Shown here: in pieces, positions 43,874 through 52,110 of the stretch | Layout: the number at the start of each line of letters is the position of its first letter | How positions within the stretch are numbered: position 1 is the first letter of the stretch | Assembly: GCF_024609765.1 (NCBI RefSeq) | Contig: NZ_JANFDG010000015.1 | Coordinates: forward strand, 62,001-126,000 | Source: Shinella pollutisoli | Lineage (GTDB): Bacteria; Pseudomonadota; Alphaproteobacteria; Rhizobiales; Rhizobiaceae | Direction: 5' to 3' | Length of the DNA stretch: 64,000 nucleotides | Position numbers and translations under genes: made by a program | Notes under the pieces: generated by a model | What the model was told of the DNA's origin: nothing | Database searches by the model: none | The model's input: only the letters and a program-made list of their open reading frames with translations

Positions 43874-45199
43874 ATGAGCAGACCTGAAGCCACAGCCCCG
43901 ATCCCCGCTTCGCCGGGCGATGCAGCCCCCGAGGGGACCGTTCCCGGCCGTTCCCGCCAGGAACTGGATTTCTGGATGAACTGCGTCGGCGCGCCGCTCG
44001 TGCTCATGGAAAAGCAGACCCTGACGGTGCGCTACGCCAACCGGAACGCCGCGATCCTGTTCGGCGTCGGCGTGGAAGGCTTCGGCCGGTGTTCGGTGGA
44101 GGAGCTCGTCGGCAGGGAAGCGGCCCAGATGCTGGGCCAGATCTGGAACGTCGCGCCGGTCGGCGTGCCGGGCGAGCCTTTCCTCGTCCACGCGATCGTG
44201 CAGGGCCAGGAGCGCGTGCTCATGGTGCAGGTCACCCGCCTTGCGATCGAGGACGAGGTGCTGCGCCTGTTCACCTTCATGGACGCGCCGCCGCAGGGAT
44301 CGGTCACGCTCGCAGGCTGGCAGGAGAACGTGCTGTCGCTGCTCAACTGGCTGCCGTTCGGCTTCGAGATCGCGAGCGCCGACGACCAGATCCAGTTCGC
44401 CAATTCGACCTTCAAGGACATGTTCGGCTATTCGCAGGACGATATCGCCGATATCGACGACTGGTGGCGGCTCGTCTATCCGGACCCCGCCTACCGCGAG
44501 TTCGCCCGTTCGCTGTGGTACACGTCGATCGCGGCGGCGCGCGCCGAGGACCGCGAGATGACGCCGTTCGATCTCGACGTGACGACGGCGAGCGGCGCGC
44601 TGCGGACGATCCAGTTCCGCCACCGCACCATCGGCAACTTCAACGTCAACCTCTATATCGACGTGACGCGCGAGCGCGCCTATGCGCGGGAGCTCAAGAT
44701 CCTCGCCGACACCGACCCCCTGACGGGGGCGATGAACCGGCGCCGCTTCTTCGAGGAGGCCGACCGGCTGCATGCGGAAGACGACGGCAGGACGGCGCCG
44801 GTCGCCTTCCTCATGCTGGACATGGACCATTTCAAGACCATCAACGACCGCTACGGCCACGGCGTGGGCGACCTCGTGCTCATCGAGTTCACCCGGCGCT
44901 GCCGCGCGGTGCTCGATGCGCAGGACTGCTTCGGCCGGATGGGCGGCGAGGAGTTCGCCGTCGTCCTGAAAAGGCCCCGCCATCAGGCCGTGCTGGAGGT
45001 CGCGGAGCGGATCCGCAGCGCCGTGAGCGTGCGGCCCTTCCTCGTCGATTCGTCCGCCCTGCCGGTCTCGGTCAGCGTGGGCGGCGCGATCTGCACGCCC
45101 GGGGAGAGCGTCGGCTCGGCGATCTCGCGCGCGGACAACGCCCTCTACGACGCGAAGAAGGCCGGGCGCGACCGCGTGATCGTCGACGGCCATCGATAG
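43874..45199 (+). CDS. Diguanylate cyclase with PAS-like sensor domains
   Basis: 441 aa, cytosolic (no membrane helix). A first PAS-like region lies at about 25-150 (LDFWMNCVGAPLVLMEKQ), a clearer PAS at about 155-270 (LLNWLPFGFEIASADDQIQF, then SNTFKDMFGY-like NSTFKDMFGYSQDD). The GGDEF domain spans about 275-440, with DTDPLTGAMNRRRF, LMLDMDHFKTINDRYGHGVG and an intact GGEEF (357-361). It should make c-di-GMP. The RxxD inhibitory site is not present: the four residues at the expected place read DAQD. It stands alone between the apiose locus and the Rrf2 pair. Confidence 0.9.
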   Translation: MSRPEATAPIPASPGDAAPEGTVPGRSRQELDFWMNCVGAPLVLMEKQTLTVRYANRNAAILFGVGVEGFGRCSVEELVGREAAQMLGQIWNVAPVGVPGEPFLVHAIVQGQERVLMVQVTRLAIEDEVLRLFTFMDAPPQGSVTLAGWQENVLSLLNWLPFGFEIASADDQIQFANSTFKDMFGYSQDDIADIDDWWRLVYPDPAYREFARSLWYTSIAAARAEDREMTPFDLDVTTASGALRTIQFRHRTIGNFNVNLYIDVTRERAYARELKILADTDPLTGAMNRRRFFEEADRLHAEDDGRTAPVAFLMLDMDHFKTINDRYGHGVGDLVLIEFTRRCRAVLDAQDCFGRMGGEEFAVVLKRPRHQAVLEVAERIRSAVSVRPFLVDSSALPVSVSVGGAICTPGESVGSAISRADNALYDAKKAGRDRVIVDGHR

Positions 45200-45221
45200 G
45201 GGTTCCGCCGGGCCTGCGGCG

Positions 45222-45695
45222 TCAGGCGGTGCCGCTTGCGCACCTGCCGCCGGGGCCGTTCCTGACCCGATGCGCGGCGAAGCGCCGCTCGAAGTCGTCG
45301 GCCAGATCGGCCACCGTGATCGTCTCGAAACGCGCCATCAGCAGGGCTTCGGCTTCGGCGAGCGTCTGCGCCATGCGCGCGTCGACCGCCTGCTCGACCA
45401 GGCATTCGGGATGGTCCGCATGCGGGCCGATGCTGAACAGGGCGGGCTCGCCGATGGCGCGGTAGACGTCCAGCAGCGTGATGGCGTCGAGGCCGCGGGA
45501 AAGCTCCCATCCGCCGCCATGCCCCTTTTCCGACGTGACGAAACCGCGGTCGCGCAGGCCCGCCATCATCCGGCGCACGACTACCGGGTTGGTGTCGAGC
45601 ATCCTGGCGATCTCCTCCGACGTCGCGCGTTTCACGTGCCGGTCCATGTGGATCAGCACGTGCAGCATGCGCGACATCCGGCTGTCTCTCGGCAT
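45222..45695 (-). CDS. Rrf2-family transcriptional repressor
   Basis: 157 aa from the ATG at 45695. The winged helix is RATSEEIARMLDTNPVVVRR followed by MMAGLRDRGFVTSEKGHGGGW, the Rrf2 hallmark. Only one cysteine (HPECLVEQ) is seen in the region where IscR/NsrR have three, so it probably lacks an Fe-S cluster and senses something else, perhaps thiol oxidation. It is divergent from a CxxC flavoprotein, with an inverted repeat between them. Confidence 0.88.
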   Translation of the reverse strand: MPRDSRMSRMLHVLIHMDRHVKRATSEEIARMLDTNPVVVRRMMAGLRDRGFVTSEKGHGGGWELSRGLDAITLLDVYRAIGEPALFSIGPHADHPECLVEQAVDARMAQTLAEAEALLMARFETITVADLADDFERRFAAHRVRNGPGGRCASGTA

Positions 45696-45788
45696 CCTGT
45701 CTGTCCTTTTTCCGCTGCCTGCGGGTGTAGCATGCATCGGGTCACGTAACAATCCGAGTTTTCTGAGTTGACGGCGATCGCTCAATAA

Positions 45789-45807
45789 CGTAACTCGTAT
45801 AGTTACG
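45789..45807. promoter_or_regulatory. Rrf2 operator candidate
   Basis: Perfect 7-bp inverted repeat CGTAACT-cgtat-AGTTACG directly before the ribosome site of the flavoprotein gene. A further half copy CGTAAC is at 45745-45750. It lies in the 128-bp divergent region between the Rrf2 and flavoprotein genes. Confidence 0.7.
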
Positions 45808-45823
45808 AAAGGAGCGACGAACC

Positions 45824-46738
45824 ATGACCCATGATGTTGTTATCGTCGGCGGCAGCTTCGCCGGACAGGCGGCGGCCCTTCAGCTCGCCCGGGCGCGGCG
45901 GCGCGTGCTGCTGATCGACGCGAAGAGGCCGCGCAACCGCTTCGCCCGGCATTCGCACGGGTTTCTCGGCCAGGACGGCGAGGCGCCGGGGGCGATCATC
46001 GCGGCGGCCGGCCGGCAGCTTGCGACCTATCCGACGGTGGAGGTGCGGGAGGGGACCGTGGTCGACGCGTCGGCCGTTGCCGGGGGATTCCGCGTCGTGC
46101 TGGCGGACGGCACGCGGGAGACGGGCAGGCGGCTGATCCTCGCCATCGGCCTGCGCGACACGCTGCCCGACCTGCCGGGTGCGGAGGAGCGCTGGGGCGT
46201 CAGCCTTCTCCATTGCCCTTATTGCCACGGCTACGAGCTGGACCGGCAGCCGGTCGGGGTCCTCGCCGGCGGGCCGATGGCCTTCCATCAGGCGATGCTG
46301 GTGCCCGACTGGGGGCCGACGACGCTGTTCACGCAGGGCGCGTTCGAGCCGACGCCGGAGCAGCGCTCGGCACTCGCCGCGCGCGGAGTGACGATCGAGC
46401 CTTCGCCCGTCGTCGCGCTGCTCGGGGATGCGCCGGCGCTTGCGGGCGTGCGGCTTGCCGACGGCCGGACGATCGCGGTCGCCGGCCTGTTCCTGGCGCC
46501 GAGGACCGCCCCGGCGTCGGACCTGGCCGAACGGCTCGGCTGCGCCTTCGAGGAGGGGCCGACCGGCCCCCTCATCCGCGCCGACGGACGGGGCAGGACC
46601 TCCGTGCCCGGCGTGTTCGCCGCCGGCGATGCGGCGAGCCCGATGGCGAACGCGACGCTCGCCGCCGCCGCGGGCGTGCTCGCCGCGGGCAGTGCGCATC
46701 ACTCGCTGATCTTCGGCATCGAGCCGGAGCGGGCGTGA
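45824..46738 (+). CDS. Thioredoxin-reductase-like NAD(P)/FAD oxidoreductase
   Basis: 304 aa. The FAD-binding motif is VVIVGGSFAGQAAA at the N terminus. The redox-active CPYC (C131-C134) is followed by HGYE, as in thioredoxin reductases. The second dinucleotide site is atypical (VGVLAGGPMAFHQ in place of GxGxxA). The C-terminal FAD motif is VFAAGDAASPM. GAAAGGAGCGACGAACC precedes the ATG. It is paired with the divergent Rrf2 gene; such pairs often form a small thiol-stress or detoxification switch. The electron acceptor is unknown. Confidence 0.88.
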   Translation: MTHDVVIVGGSFAGQAAALQLARARRRVLLIDAKRPRNRFARHSHGFLGQDGEAPGAIIAAAGRQLATYPTVEVREGTVVDASAVAGGFRVVLADGTRETGRRLILAIGLRDTLPDLPGAEERWGVSLLHCPYCHGYELDRQPVGVLAGGPMAFHQAMLVPDWGPTTLFTQGAFEPTPEQRSALAARGVTIEPSPVVALLGDAPALAGVRLADGRTIAVAGLFLAPRTAPASDLAERLGCAFEEGPTGPLIRADGRGRTSVPGVFAAGDAASPMANATLAAAAGVLAAGSAHHSLIFGIEPERA

Positions 46739-46762
46739 TCGCCGCCGCCGGCGGGCGTGCCG

Positions 46763-47140
46763 TCACACCTCGAACACGTCCTCGAACGCTTCCGGGAAAT
46801 TCTGCCGGGCGACCCGCTCGTCGATGACGAGCAGGGCACCGTAGGACAGCGGGTCGAAGTCCTTTTCGGCCGGCACGACCTCGCGGCCGAAAAGGAGGTT
46901 GAGGCGGGCGGCGTCGAGATTGCCGCGCTCGAACGGCTCGGCGCCGAAATGGTGCCAGAGGGCGTGCAGGAACGCGGCGTCGATGCGGTGCTCCGCCGTG
47001 CCCGGCCGCGCCCGGCGCGGCAGCGCCTTGATCGGCGTCACGCCGCGCGGGTTGGCGCGGCGGATGGTGAACTGGACGCCCGTGCCCGGCATGCCGGAGG
47101 GAAAGCCGCGGTGCTTCGTCATGTCGGGCAGGTTTGCCAT
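46763..47140 (-). CDS. Conserved-looking hypothetical protein next to the YghU-type gene
   Basis: 125 aa with AGGAAGG six bp before the ATG and a 12-bp gap from the transferase gene, so it is very probably cotranscribed. It is soluble, with motifs such as IDAAFLHALWHHFGAEPFER and FDPLSYGALLVIDERVA. It has no cysteine, signal peptide or membrane helix. No family is recognised. Context suggests a small accessory factor for glutathione or peroxide metabolism. Confidence 0.68.
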   Translation of the reverse strand: MANLPDMTKHRGFPSGMPGTGVQFTIRRANPRGVTPIKALPRRARPGTAEHRIDAAFLHALWHHFGAEPFERGNLDAARLNLLFGREVVPAEKDFDPLSYGALLVIDERVARQNFPEAFEDVFEV

Positions 47141-47152
47141 GCGGGACCTTCC

Positions 47153-48067
47153 TTACGGCGTGCCGGCCTGGCCGATCCTGTCCTGCGTCCTCGTCTCGAA
47201 GTCCGAGGCGTCGTGCCGCTCGTGCAGCTGCTCGGACGGATCGCCGCTCAGGCGGTTGACCATGCGGCCGCGCCTGACGGCGGGGCGGGCGGCGATCTCG
47301 GCCGTCCAGCGCTGGACATTGGCGTAGGTCTGCACCTCCAGGAAGGTGCCGGCGTCGCCGTACTGCTTGTTCTGGGCGAGGCTGCCGTACCAGGGCCAGA
47401 TCGCCATGTCGGCGATCGTGTAGTCGGCGCCGGCCATGAAGCGGTTGTCCGCCAGATGGCGGTCGAGCACGTCGAGCTGGCGCTTCACCTCCATGGCGTA
47501 GCGGTCGATGGCGTATTTGATGTGCATCGGCGCATAGGCGTAGAAATGGCCGAAGCCGCCGCCGAGGAAGGGCGCGGAGCCCATCTGCCAGAACAGCCAG
47601 TTGAAGGTTTCTGTGCGGGCGCGCAGGTCGACCGGCAGGAACGCGCCGAACTTCTCGGCGAGATAGAGCAGGATGGAGGCGGATTCGAAGACGCGCACCG
47701 GCGCGCCGCCGCCCTTTGGCGCATGGTCCATGAGCGCCGGGATCTTGGAGTTCGGATTGACCGCGACGAAGCCGGAGCCGAACTGGTCGCCATCGCCGAT
47801 GCGGATCGGCCAGGCATCGTATTCGGCGTCCGAATGGCCGGCGGCCAGGAGCTCCTCCAGCATGATCGTCACCTTCACGCCGTTGGGCGTGGCGAGCGAA
47901 TAGAGCTGCAGCGGATGCCGGCCGACCGGCAGGTCCTTGTCGTGAGTCGGGCCGGCGATAGGGCGGTTGATGCTGGCGAAGGCGCCGCCGTTGCCTTTCT
48001 CCCAGGTCCAGACCTTCGGGAGTTCGTAGCCGGCGGGGAAATTGTCGGCGGGGGATTTCTCGGTCAT
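47153..48067 (-). CDS. yghU: YghU-type glutathione transferase / disulfide-bond oxidoreductase
   Basis: 304 aa. It has the long N-terminal extension of YghU (LPKVWTWEKGNGGAFASINR, then PIAGPTHDKDLPVGRHPLQL), a thioredoxin-fold domain with the Thr/Asn active region SLATPNGVKVTIMLEE, and the NPNSKIPAL cis-proline and VFESASILLYLAEKFG glutathione-binding segments. The helical C-terminal domain follows (NWLFWQMGSAPFLGGGFGHF). YghU binds two glutathiones and reduces disulfides and organic peroxides. The ATG at 48067 has AAGGA at 8 bp spacing, better than 48076. Confidence 0.9.
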   Translation of the reverse strand: MTEKSPADNFPAGYELPKVWTWEKGNGGAFASINRPIAGPTHDKDLPVGRHPLQLYSLATPNGVKVTIMLEELLAAGHSDAEYDAWPIRIGDGDQFGSGFVAVNPNSKIPALMDHAPKGGGAPVRVFESASILLYLAEKFGAFLPVDLRARTETFNWLFWQMGSAPFLGGGFGHFYAYAPMHIKYAIDRYAMEVKRQLDVLDRHLADNRFMAGADYTIADMAIWPWYGSLAQNKQYGDAGTFLEVQTYANVQRWTAEIAARPAVRRGRMVNRLSGDPSEQLHERHDASDFETRTQDRIGQAGTP

Positions 48068-48564
48068 GAATGGCATCCTTGTCGTCGAAGAGCATGTCCA
48101 GCTGCTTCGCGCAGTTCTATACTCTCCCGGGGCAGCCTTCCAGACCGCGTTCGCCGTGCGGTCCGCAGCGGGAAAGGCGGCACCGCCGCAAGCGCGCCGA
48201 CGCCCGTCCGGCGCGCAGAGGGCGTGGCCCCGCGGGTCCGGACGGAGGCGGGCGTGGTCGCCGATGCCGGCAAGAGGGCGGCACGCCGCCGGGGAGGGCC
48301 GGGCGGGTTCCCGTCCGAGCCGGGCCCGGCGACGTCGTGCACGTCCTGCTTCACCCGCACCTCCTCCTGGCGTCGGGCCGGCATCGCAGGGTGGCGGTTG
48401 CGTGGATTTCCTTCCGGCAAGACTTGAAGGCTCCGCCGTTTTGCGGCTCCATACGGCGCGGTTCCCGCGTCCTTTTCAGGCGTCGGGATTCGTGTCGTGT
48501 ATATGTATAGACATTTTCCCGCGAAAATGCTGTCCTTCCGCCGGAGCCGCAACGAGGAGATGCC
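48068..48564. other. 497-bp divergent intergenic region
   Basis: No convincing gene. The middle is GC-rich and non-coding in character. The right end becomes AT-rich and holds a HutC-type operator (48502-48513) and an inverted repeat CATTTTC-ccgc-GAAAATG (48512-48529), the probable control region of the SDR at 48565. Confidence 0.5.
48502..48513. promoter_or_regulatory. HutC-type operator, site 1
   Basis: TATGTATAGACA contains GTATAGAC, an exact fit to the GntR/HutC consensus GTMTAKAC. The identical 12-mer recurs at 49496-49507. The HutC-like regulator is encoded at 56343 in the same cluster. It lies 52 bp before the SDR start. Confidence 0.65.
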
Positions 48565-49332
48565 ATGAGCCGTCCGACCTTCGACCTTTCGCAGCGCCGC
48601 GCCCTCGTCACGGGGGCGAGCCGCGGCATCGGCCAGGCGATCGCCGTGGCGCTTGCCGAGGCGGGGGCGGACGTGGCCGTGACGGCGCGCTCGCTCGACG
48701 GGCTGGCCGAGACCCGCGCGCTCGTCGAGAAGGCCGGCAGGCGCTGCGTGGCGCTGGCGCAGGACGTGCGCGAGGTCGAGGCCTGCGGCGACGTGACGAG
48801 GGCGGCCGCCGGGGCGCTCGGTGGCCTCGACATCCTGATCAACAATGCCGGCTTCGAGAACGTCCGCCCGTCCTTCGACGTGGACGAGACGCTGTGGGAA
48901 TCGATCCTCTCGACGAACCTGAAGGGGGCGTTCTTCTGCGCCCAGGCCGCCGGCCGGCTGATGGCGGCGGCCGGCGGCGGGGCGATCGTCAACCTCTGCT
49001 CGCTCACCTCCTATGTCGGCATCCCGACGGCGGTGCCCTACGGCGCGTCGAAATCGGGACTGCTCGGGATCACGCGGGCGCTTGCCGCCGAATGGGCGCC
49101 GCACGGCATCCGCGTCAACGCCATCGCGCCCGGCTATTTCCGCACGGCGATGACGGAGGTCTTCTACGCGGACGAGGGCTGGCAGGCGCGCATGCTGGAC
49201 AAGATCCCGCAGCGCCGCTTCGGCCGCGACGGCGACATCGGCGGCGTGGCCGTCTTCCTGTGCAGCGATGCGGCGGCCTACGTGACCGGCCACTGCATCC
49301 CGGTCGACGGCGGCTACCTCGCCTCGATCTGA
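48565..49332 (+). CDS. Short-chain dehydrogenase/reductase (FabG-like)
   Basis: 255-aa classical SDR: TGASRGIG near residues 17-24, NNAG (near 93), LCSLTSYVG with the catalytic Ser, YGASKSG with Tyr and Lys, and the PVDGGYLASI C terminus. It likely oxidises or reduces a secondary alcohol or ketone intermediate of the HutC-controlled cluster. It has a HutC-type site upstream, like the ABC operon behind it. Confidence 0.85.
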   Translation: MSRPTFDLSQRRALVTGASRGIGQAIAVALAEAGADVAVTARSLDGLAETRALVEKAGRRCVALAQDVREVEACGDVTRAAAGALGGLDILINNAGFENVRPSFDVDETLWESILSTNLKGAFFCAQAAGRLMAAAGGGAIVNLCSLTSYVGIPTAVPYGASKSGLLGITRALAAEWAPHGIRVNAIAPGYFRTAMTEVFYADEGWQARMLDKIPQRRFGRDGDIGGVAVFLCSDAAAYVTGHCIPVDGGYLASI

Positions 49333-49476
49333 TCCGCCGCCTCCCGATCGGGGTGGGGAAACAGCCCGGCTCGTCTTGCGGCGCCGATGAGACTCGGCGA
49401 CGATAGGCGGAGTTTTTTTGCGGTTGCACAGATTTTGATCATGTGTCATTGCAGCGCAAAAAATACGCATGTTTTC

Positions 49477-49505
49477 TTGACGTCACTTGTACAAATATGT
49501 ATAGA
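49477..49505 (+). promoter_or_regulatory. Promoter of the HutC-controlled ABC operon
   Basis: TTGACG (49477-49482), exactly 17 bp, then TATAGA (49500-49505). The -10 box is embedded in the HutC-type core GTATAGAC, so repressor and polymerase would compete directly. Confidence 0.72.
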
Positions 49506-49511
49506 CAAGTG
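49484..49511. promoter_or_regulatory. HutC-type operator, site 2, within a larger dyad
   Basis: The 12-mer TATGTATAGACA (49496-49507) repeats site 1. It is enclosed by a 7-bp inverted repeat CACTTGT (49484-49490) / ACAAGTG (49505-49511). A dimeric GntR repressor would fit this symmetry. Confidence 0.68.
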
Positions 49512-49594
49512 GCGCAATGCCGGCCTTGCCGGCGCGGTGGAACTGGGCTTCGCGGCGGGCTTTGCGCGCCTGCGGAGCGGGGCAGGGGAATCTC

Positions 49595-50728
49595 ATGGGC
49601 GCTGTCGCTGCCGGCCTCCGTCCGGCCGGGCCGATCGATCGGATCGCGGTTTCCGTCAAGGACGTCAGCATGGTCTTCGGCAATGTCCATGCCGTCCGCG
49701 CCGCGTCCTTCGACCTGCCGAGGGGCCGCTTCCTGACCATCCTCGGGCCCTCGGGCTCCGGCAAGACGACGCTGCTTCGCATGATCGCCGGCTTCGACCG
49801 GCCGACCGGCGGCGAGATCTTCATCAACGGCGAGCCCGTCAATGCCGTGCCGCCGCACAGGCGGGCGATCGGCATGGTGTTCCAGAAGCTCGCGCTCTTT
49901 CCGCACATGACCGCGGCGGAGAACGTCGCCTTTCCCCTCAAGATGCGCCGCCACGACGCCCGCCTGATCCCGCAGAAGGTCGAGCGCTATCTCGATCTCG
50001 TGCGCCTCGGCGGCTACGGCGGCCGGCGCATCAACGAACTCTCCGGCGGCCAGCAGCAGCGCGTGGCGATCGCCCGCGCGCTGGTGTTCGAGCCGGACCT
50101 GCTGCTGCTCGACGAGCCGCTCGCAGCCCTCGACCGCAAGCTGCGCGAGGAGATGCAGCTCGAATTCCGCCGCATCCAGAAGGAGCTCGGCGTCACCACG
50201 ATCAACGTCACGCACGACCAGCGCGAGGCGCTGGTGGTCTCCGACGAGATCATCGTCATGGACGGCGGCACGATCCAGCAGAAGGCGCGGCCCGTGGACG
50301 CCTATCGCGCGCCCTCGAACGCCTTCGTCGCCAACTTCATCGGCGTCACCAACTTCATCGCGGGCAGGGTCACGGAGGTCGCCGCGCCGCGCGTCGCCTT
50401 CGAGGCGAACGGCGTGCCGCTCGCCGGCCTCTCGGCCGATGCCGCCCTTGTTGCGGGCATGCCCTGCGCGGGGGCGCTGCGCGCCGAGCAGGTCCGCATC
50501 GCCGCCGGCAACGGCCGCCTCGACGGGCTGGAGACGGTGGTCGACGGCCATGTCGTCGACTGCATCTTCGAGGGCGAGCGCGTCGTCTATGAAATCCGGG
50601 TTCCGGCTCTGGCGGACACGCTGATGCGCGTCTTCGACCACGATCCGGAATCGCATCTGCAGTTCGGCCCGGGCGACGCGGTTCGCCTCGGCTGGAATGC
50701 AAGGGATATGCATGTCTTTCAAAAATGA
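49595..50728 (+). CDS. Spermidine/putrescine-class ABC transporter ATP-binding protein
   Basis: 377 aa. Walker A GPSGSGKTT is near residues 48-56, with Q-loop FQKLALFPHMT, signature LSGGQQQRVAIARAL, LLLDEPLAALD and VTHDQREA. The C-terminal TOBE domain is present. The ATG at 49595 follows GGGGAATCTC; upstream codons in frame lie in the operator region. It energises the permeases at 52111 and 53052. Confidence 0.9.
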   Translation: MGAVAAGLRPAGPIDRIAVSVKDVSMVFGNVHAVRAASFDLPRGRFLTILGPSGSGKTTLLRMIAGFDRPTGGEIFINGEPVNAVPPHRRAIGMVFQKLALFPHMTAAENVAFPLKMRRHDARLIPQKVERYLDLVRLGGYGGRRINELSGGQQQRVAIARALVFEPDLLLLDEPLAALDRKLREEMQLEFRRIQKELGVTTINVTHDQREALVVSDEIIVMDGGTIQQKARPVDAYRAPSNAFVANFIGVTNFIAGRVTEVAAPRVAFEANGVPLAGLSADAALVAGMPCAGALRAEQVRIAAGNGRLDGLETVVDGHVVDCIFEGERVVYEIRVPALADTLMRVFDHDPESHLQFGPGDAVRLGWNARDMHVFQK

Positions 50729-50760
50729 ACCGTGAAGGTCCAGCCAGAGGAGAACGTCTG

Positions 50761-51876
50761 ATGTCGCATGACAAGTTCCTGTCCATCCCGATCCGCCGCC
50801 GCACCCTCATCGCCTCGATGGCAGCAGCCGGCGCGTCCGCCGGTCTTTCGCCGCTCGGCGCCGGCCGCGCGCTTGCCCAGGAGCCGGAAAAGCCGGCGGA
50901 GATCATCGTCCGCGCCTGGGGCGGAAGCTGGGTCGACGCGCTGAAGGCCGGCGTCTCCGACAGCTTCACCAAGGCGACCGGCATCGCCGTGCGCCACGAC
51001 CTCACCGAGGACAACGAGATTCAGCCGAAGGTCTGGGCCGCCGTCGCCCAGAACCGCGTGCCGCCGATCCACATCAACTGGGACACGACGACGAATGCCA
51101 CCAAGTCGGCGCTGCGCGGCGTGACGGAGGACCTGTCGGACCTGCCGAACCTGAAGAACACCACCGATCTCGCCAAGCCCGTCGGGCTCGACGGCTATCC
51201 GATCGTCAATACCTACGGCTATGTCTACGTGCTCGCCTATCGTCCCTCGGCCTTCCCGGACGGCCCGCCGAAATCCTGGAAGGACCTGCTCGATCCGAAG
51301 CTGAAGGGCCGCATCGCGCTCTACAACGACGGCATCGGCTTCCACTTCCCGGCCCAGGTCGCCGGCGGCGGCAAGCTGGAGGACATTCCCGGCAACATGC
51401 AGCCGGCCTGGGACTTCATCTCGAAAATCAAGGAGCAGCAGCCGCTGCTCGGCGAGGACCCGGACTTCACCACCTGGTTCCAGAAGGGCGAGATCGACGC
51501 CGCCTGCACCATCTCGACCAATGCGCGCGAGGCCAAGAAGAACGGCATCGAGCTCGCTTGGGTCGTGCCGGAGGAGGGCGCCAAGTTCGACACGGACGGC
51601 CTGTGGATCCCGAAGGGCCTGCCGGAGAACGAGCTCTACTGGGCCAAGCAGTACATCAACCATGCGCTGACGAAGGAGGCTCAGCAGGTCTGGCTCGACG
51701 GGCTCGGCCTGCCGGGCGTCGTCCCCGGCCTCAACCCCCCGGCCGACCTCGTCGGCGATCCGTCCTATCCGACCAAGGAGGAGGACTTCGAGCACCTGAT
51801 CCGCATCTCCTCCAAGGTGCAGGTCGAGAACGAGAGCCAGTGGTTCGCCAAGTTCAAGGAAATCATGCAGGGCTGA
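50761..51876 (+). CDS. Extracellular solute-binding protein (PotD-class, family 1)
   Basis: 371 aa. The leader has RRRTLIASMAAAGASAGLSP, a twin-arginine-like motif, with cleavage near ALAQ. The mature domain is a type II binding fold (IIVRAWGGSWVDALKAGVSD, KSWKDLLDPKLKGRIALYND, TWFQKGEIDAACTIS). It resembles binding proteins for polyamines or opine-like compounds in rhizobia. AGAGGAGA precedes the ATG. A mosaic palindromic repeat follows its stop. Confidence 0.87.
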   Translation: MSHDKFLSIPIRRRTLIASMAAAGASAGLSPLGAGRALAQEPEKPAEIIVRAWGGSWVDALKAGVSDSFTKATGIAVRHDLTEDNEIQPKVWAAVAQNRVPPIHINWDTTTNATKSALRGVTEDLSDLPNLKNTTDLAKPVGLDGYPIVNTYGYVYVLAYRPSAFPDGPPKSWKDLLDPKLKGRIALYNDGIGFHFPAQVAGGGKLEDIPGNMQPAWDFISKIKEQQPLLGEDPDFTTWFQKGEIDAACTISTNAREAKKNGIELAWVVPEEGAKFDTDGLWIPKGLPENELYWAKQYINHALTKEAQQVWLDGLGLPGVVPGLNPPADLVGDPSYPTKEEDFEHLIRISSKVQVENESQWFAKFKEIMQG

Positions 51877-51950
51877 TGCCTGCCTGCCCGCCGCGTTTCC
51901 AGGCGGCGGGCGATACTATCGCACATCGAATTGTGAGGGTGCCTTCTGCT

Positions 51951-52073
51951 CCTTCTCCCCGGCGGGGAGAAGGTCGCGGCAGCGGGATGAAGGGGGGCGC
52001 CGCAGGCGCATCGCGGTGCATTCCACCCCCTCATCCGGCCCTTCGGGCCACCTTCTCCCCGCCGGGGAGAAGG
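51951..52073. repeat. Rhizobial mosaic palindromic repeat (RIME-like)
   Basis: Two copies of CCTTCTCCCC-n3-GGGGAGAAGG (51951-51973 and 52051-52073) bracket a GC-rich middle with the small palindrome GGCCCTTCGGGCC. This composite is typical of intergenic palindromic elements spread through Rhizobiaceae genomes. It lies between the binding-protein and permease genes, so its RNA hairpins may shape their relative expression. Confidence 0.8.
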
Positions 52074-52110
52074 GGAGCGGCGGCGCCCTTCGCGAAAGAG
52101 GAACGGTATC

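Noticed and set aside
48068-48564. Short ORFs on both strands in the 497-bp gap
   Set aside because: They are Arg/Pro-rich, lack ribosome sites and have no gene-like codon pattern; the interval holds regulatory elements instead.
51951-52073. CRISPR array or insertion-sequence end
   Set aside because: Only two palindromic units with unlike middles, no spacers of even length and no transposase; it matches rhizobial mosaic repeats.
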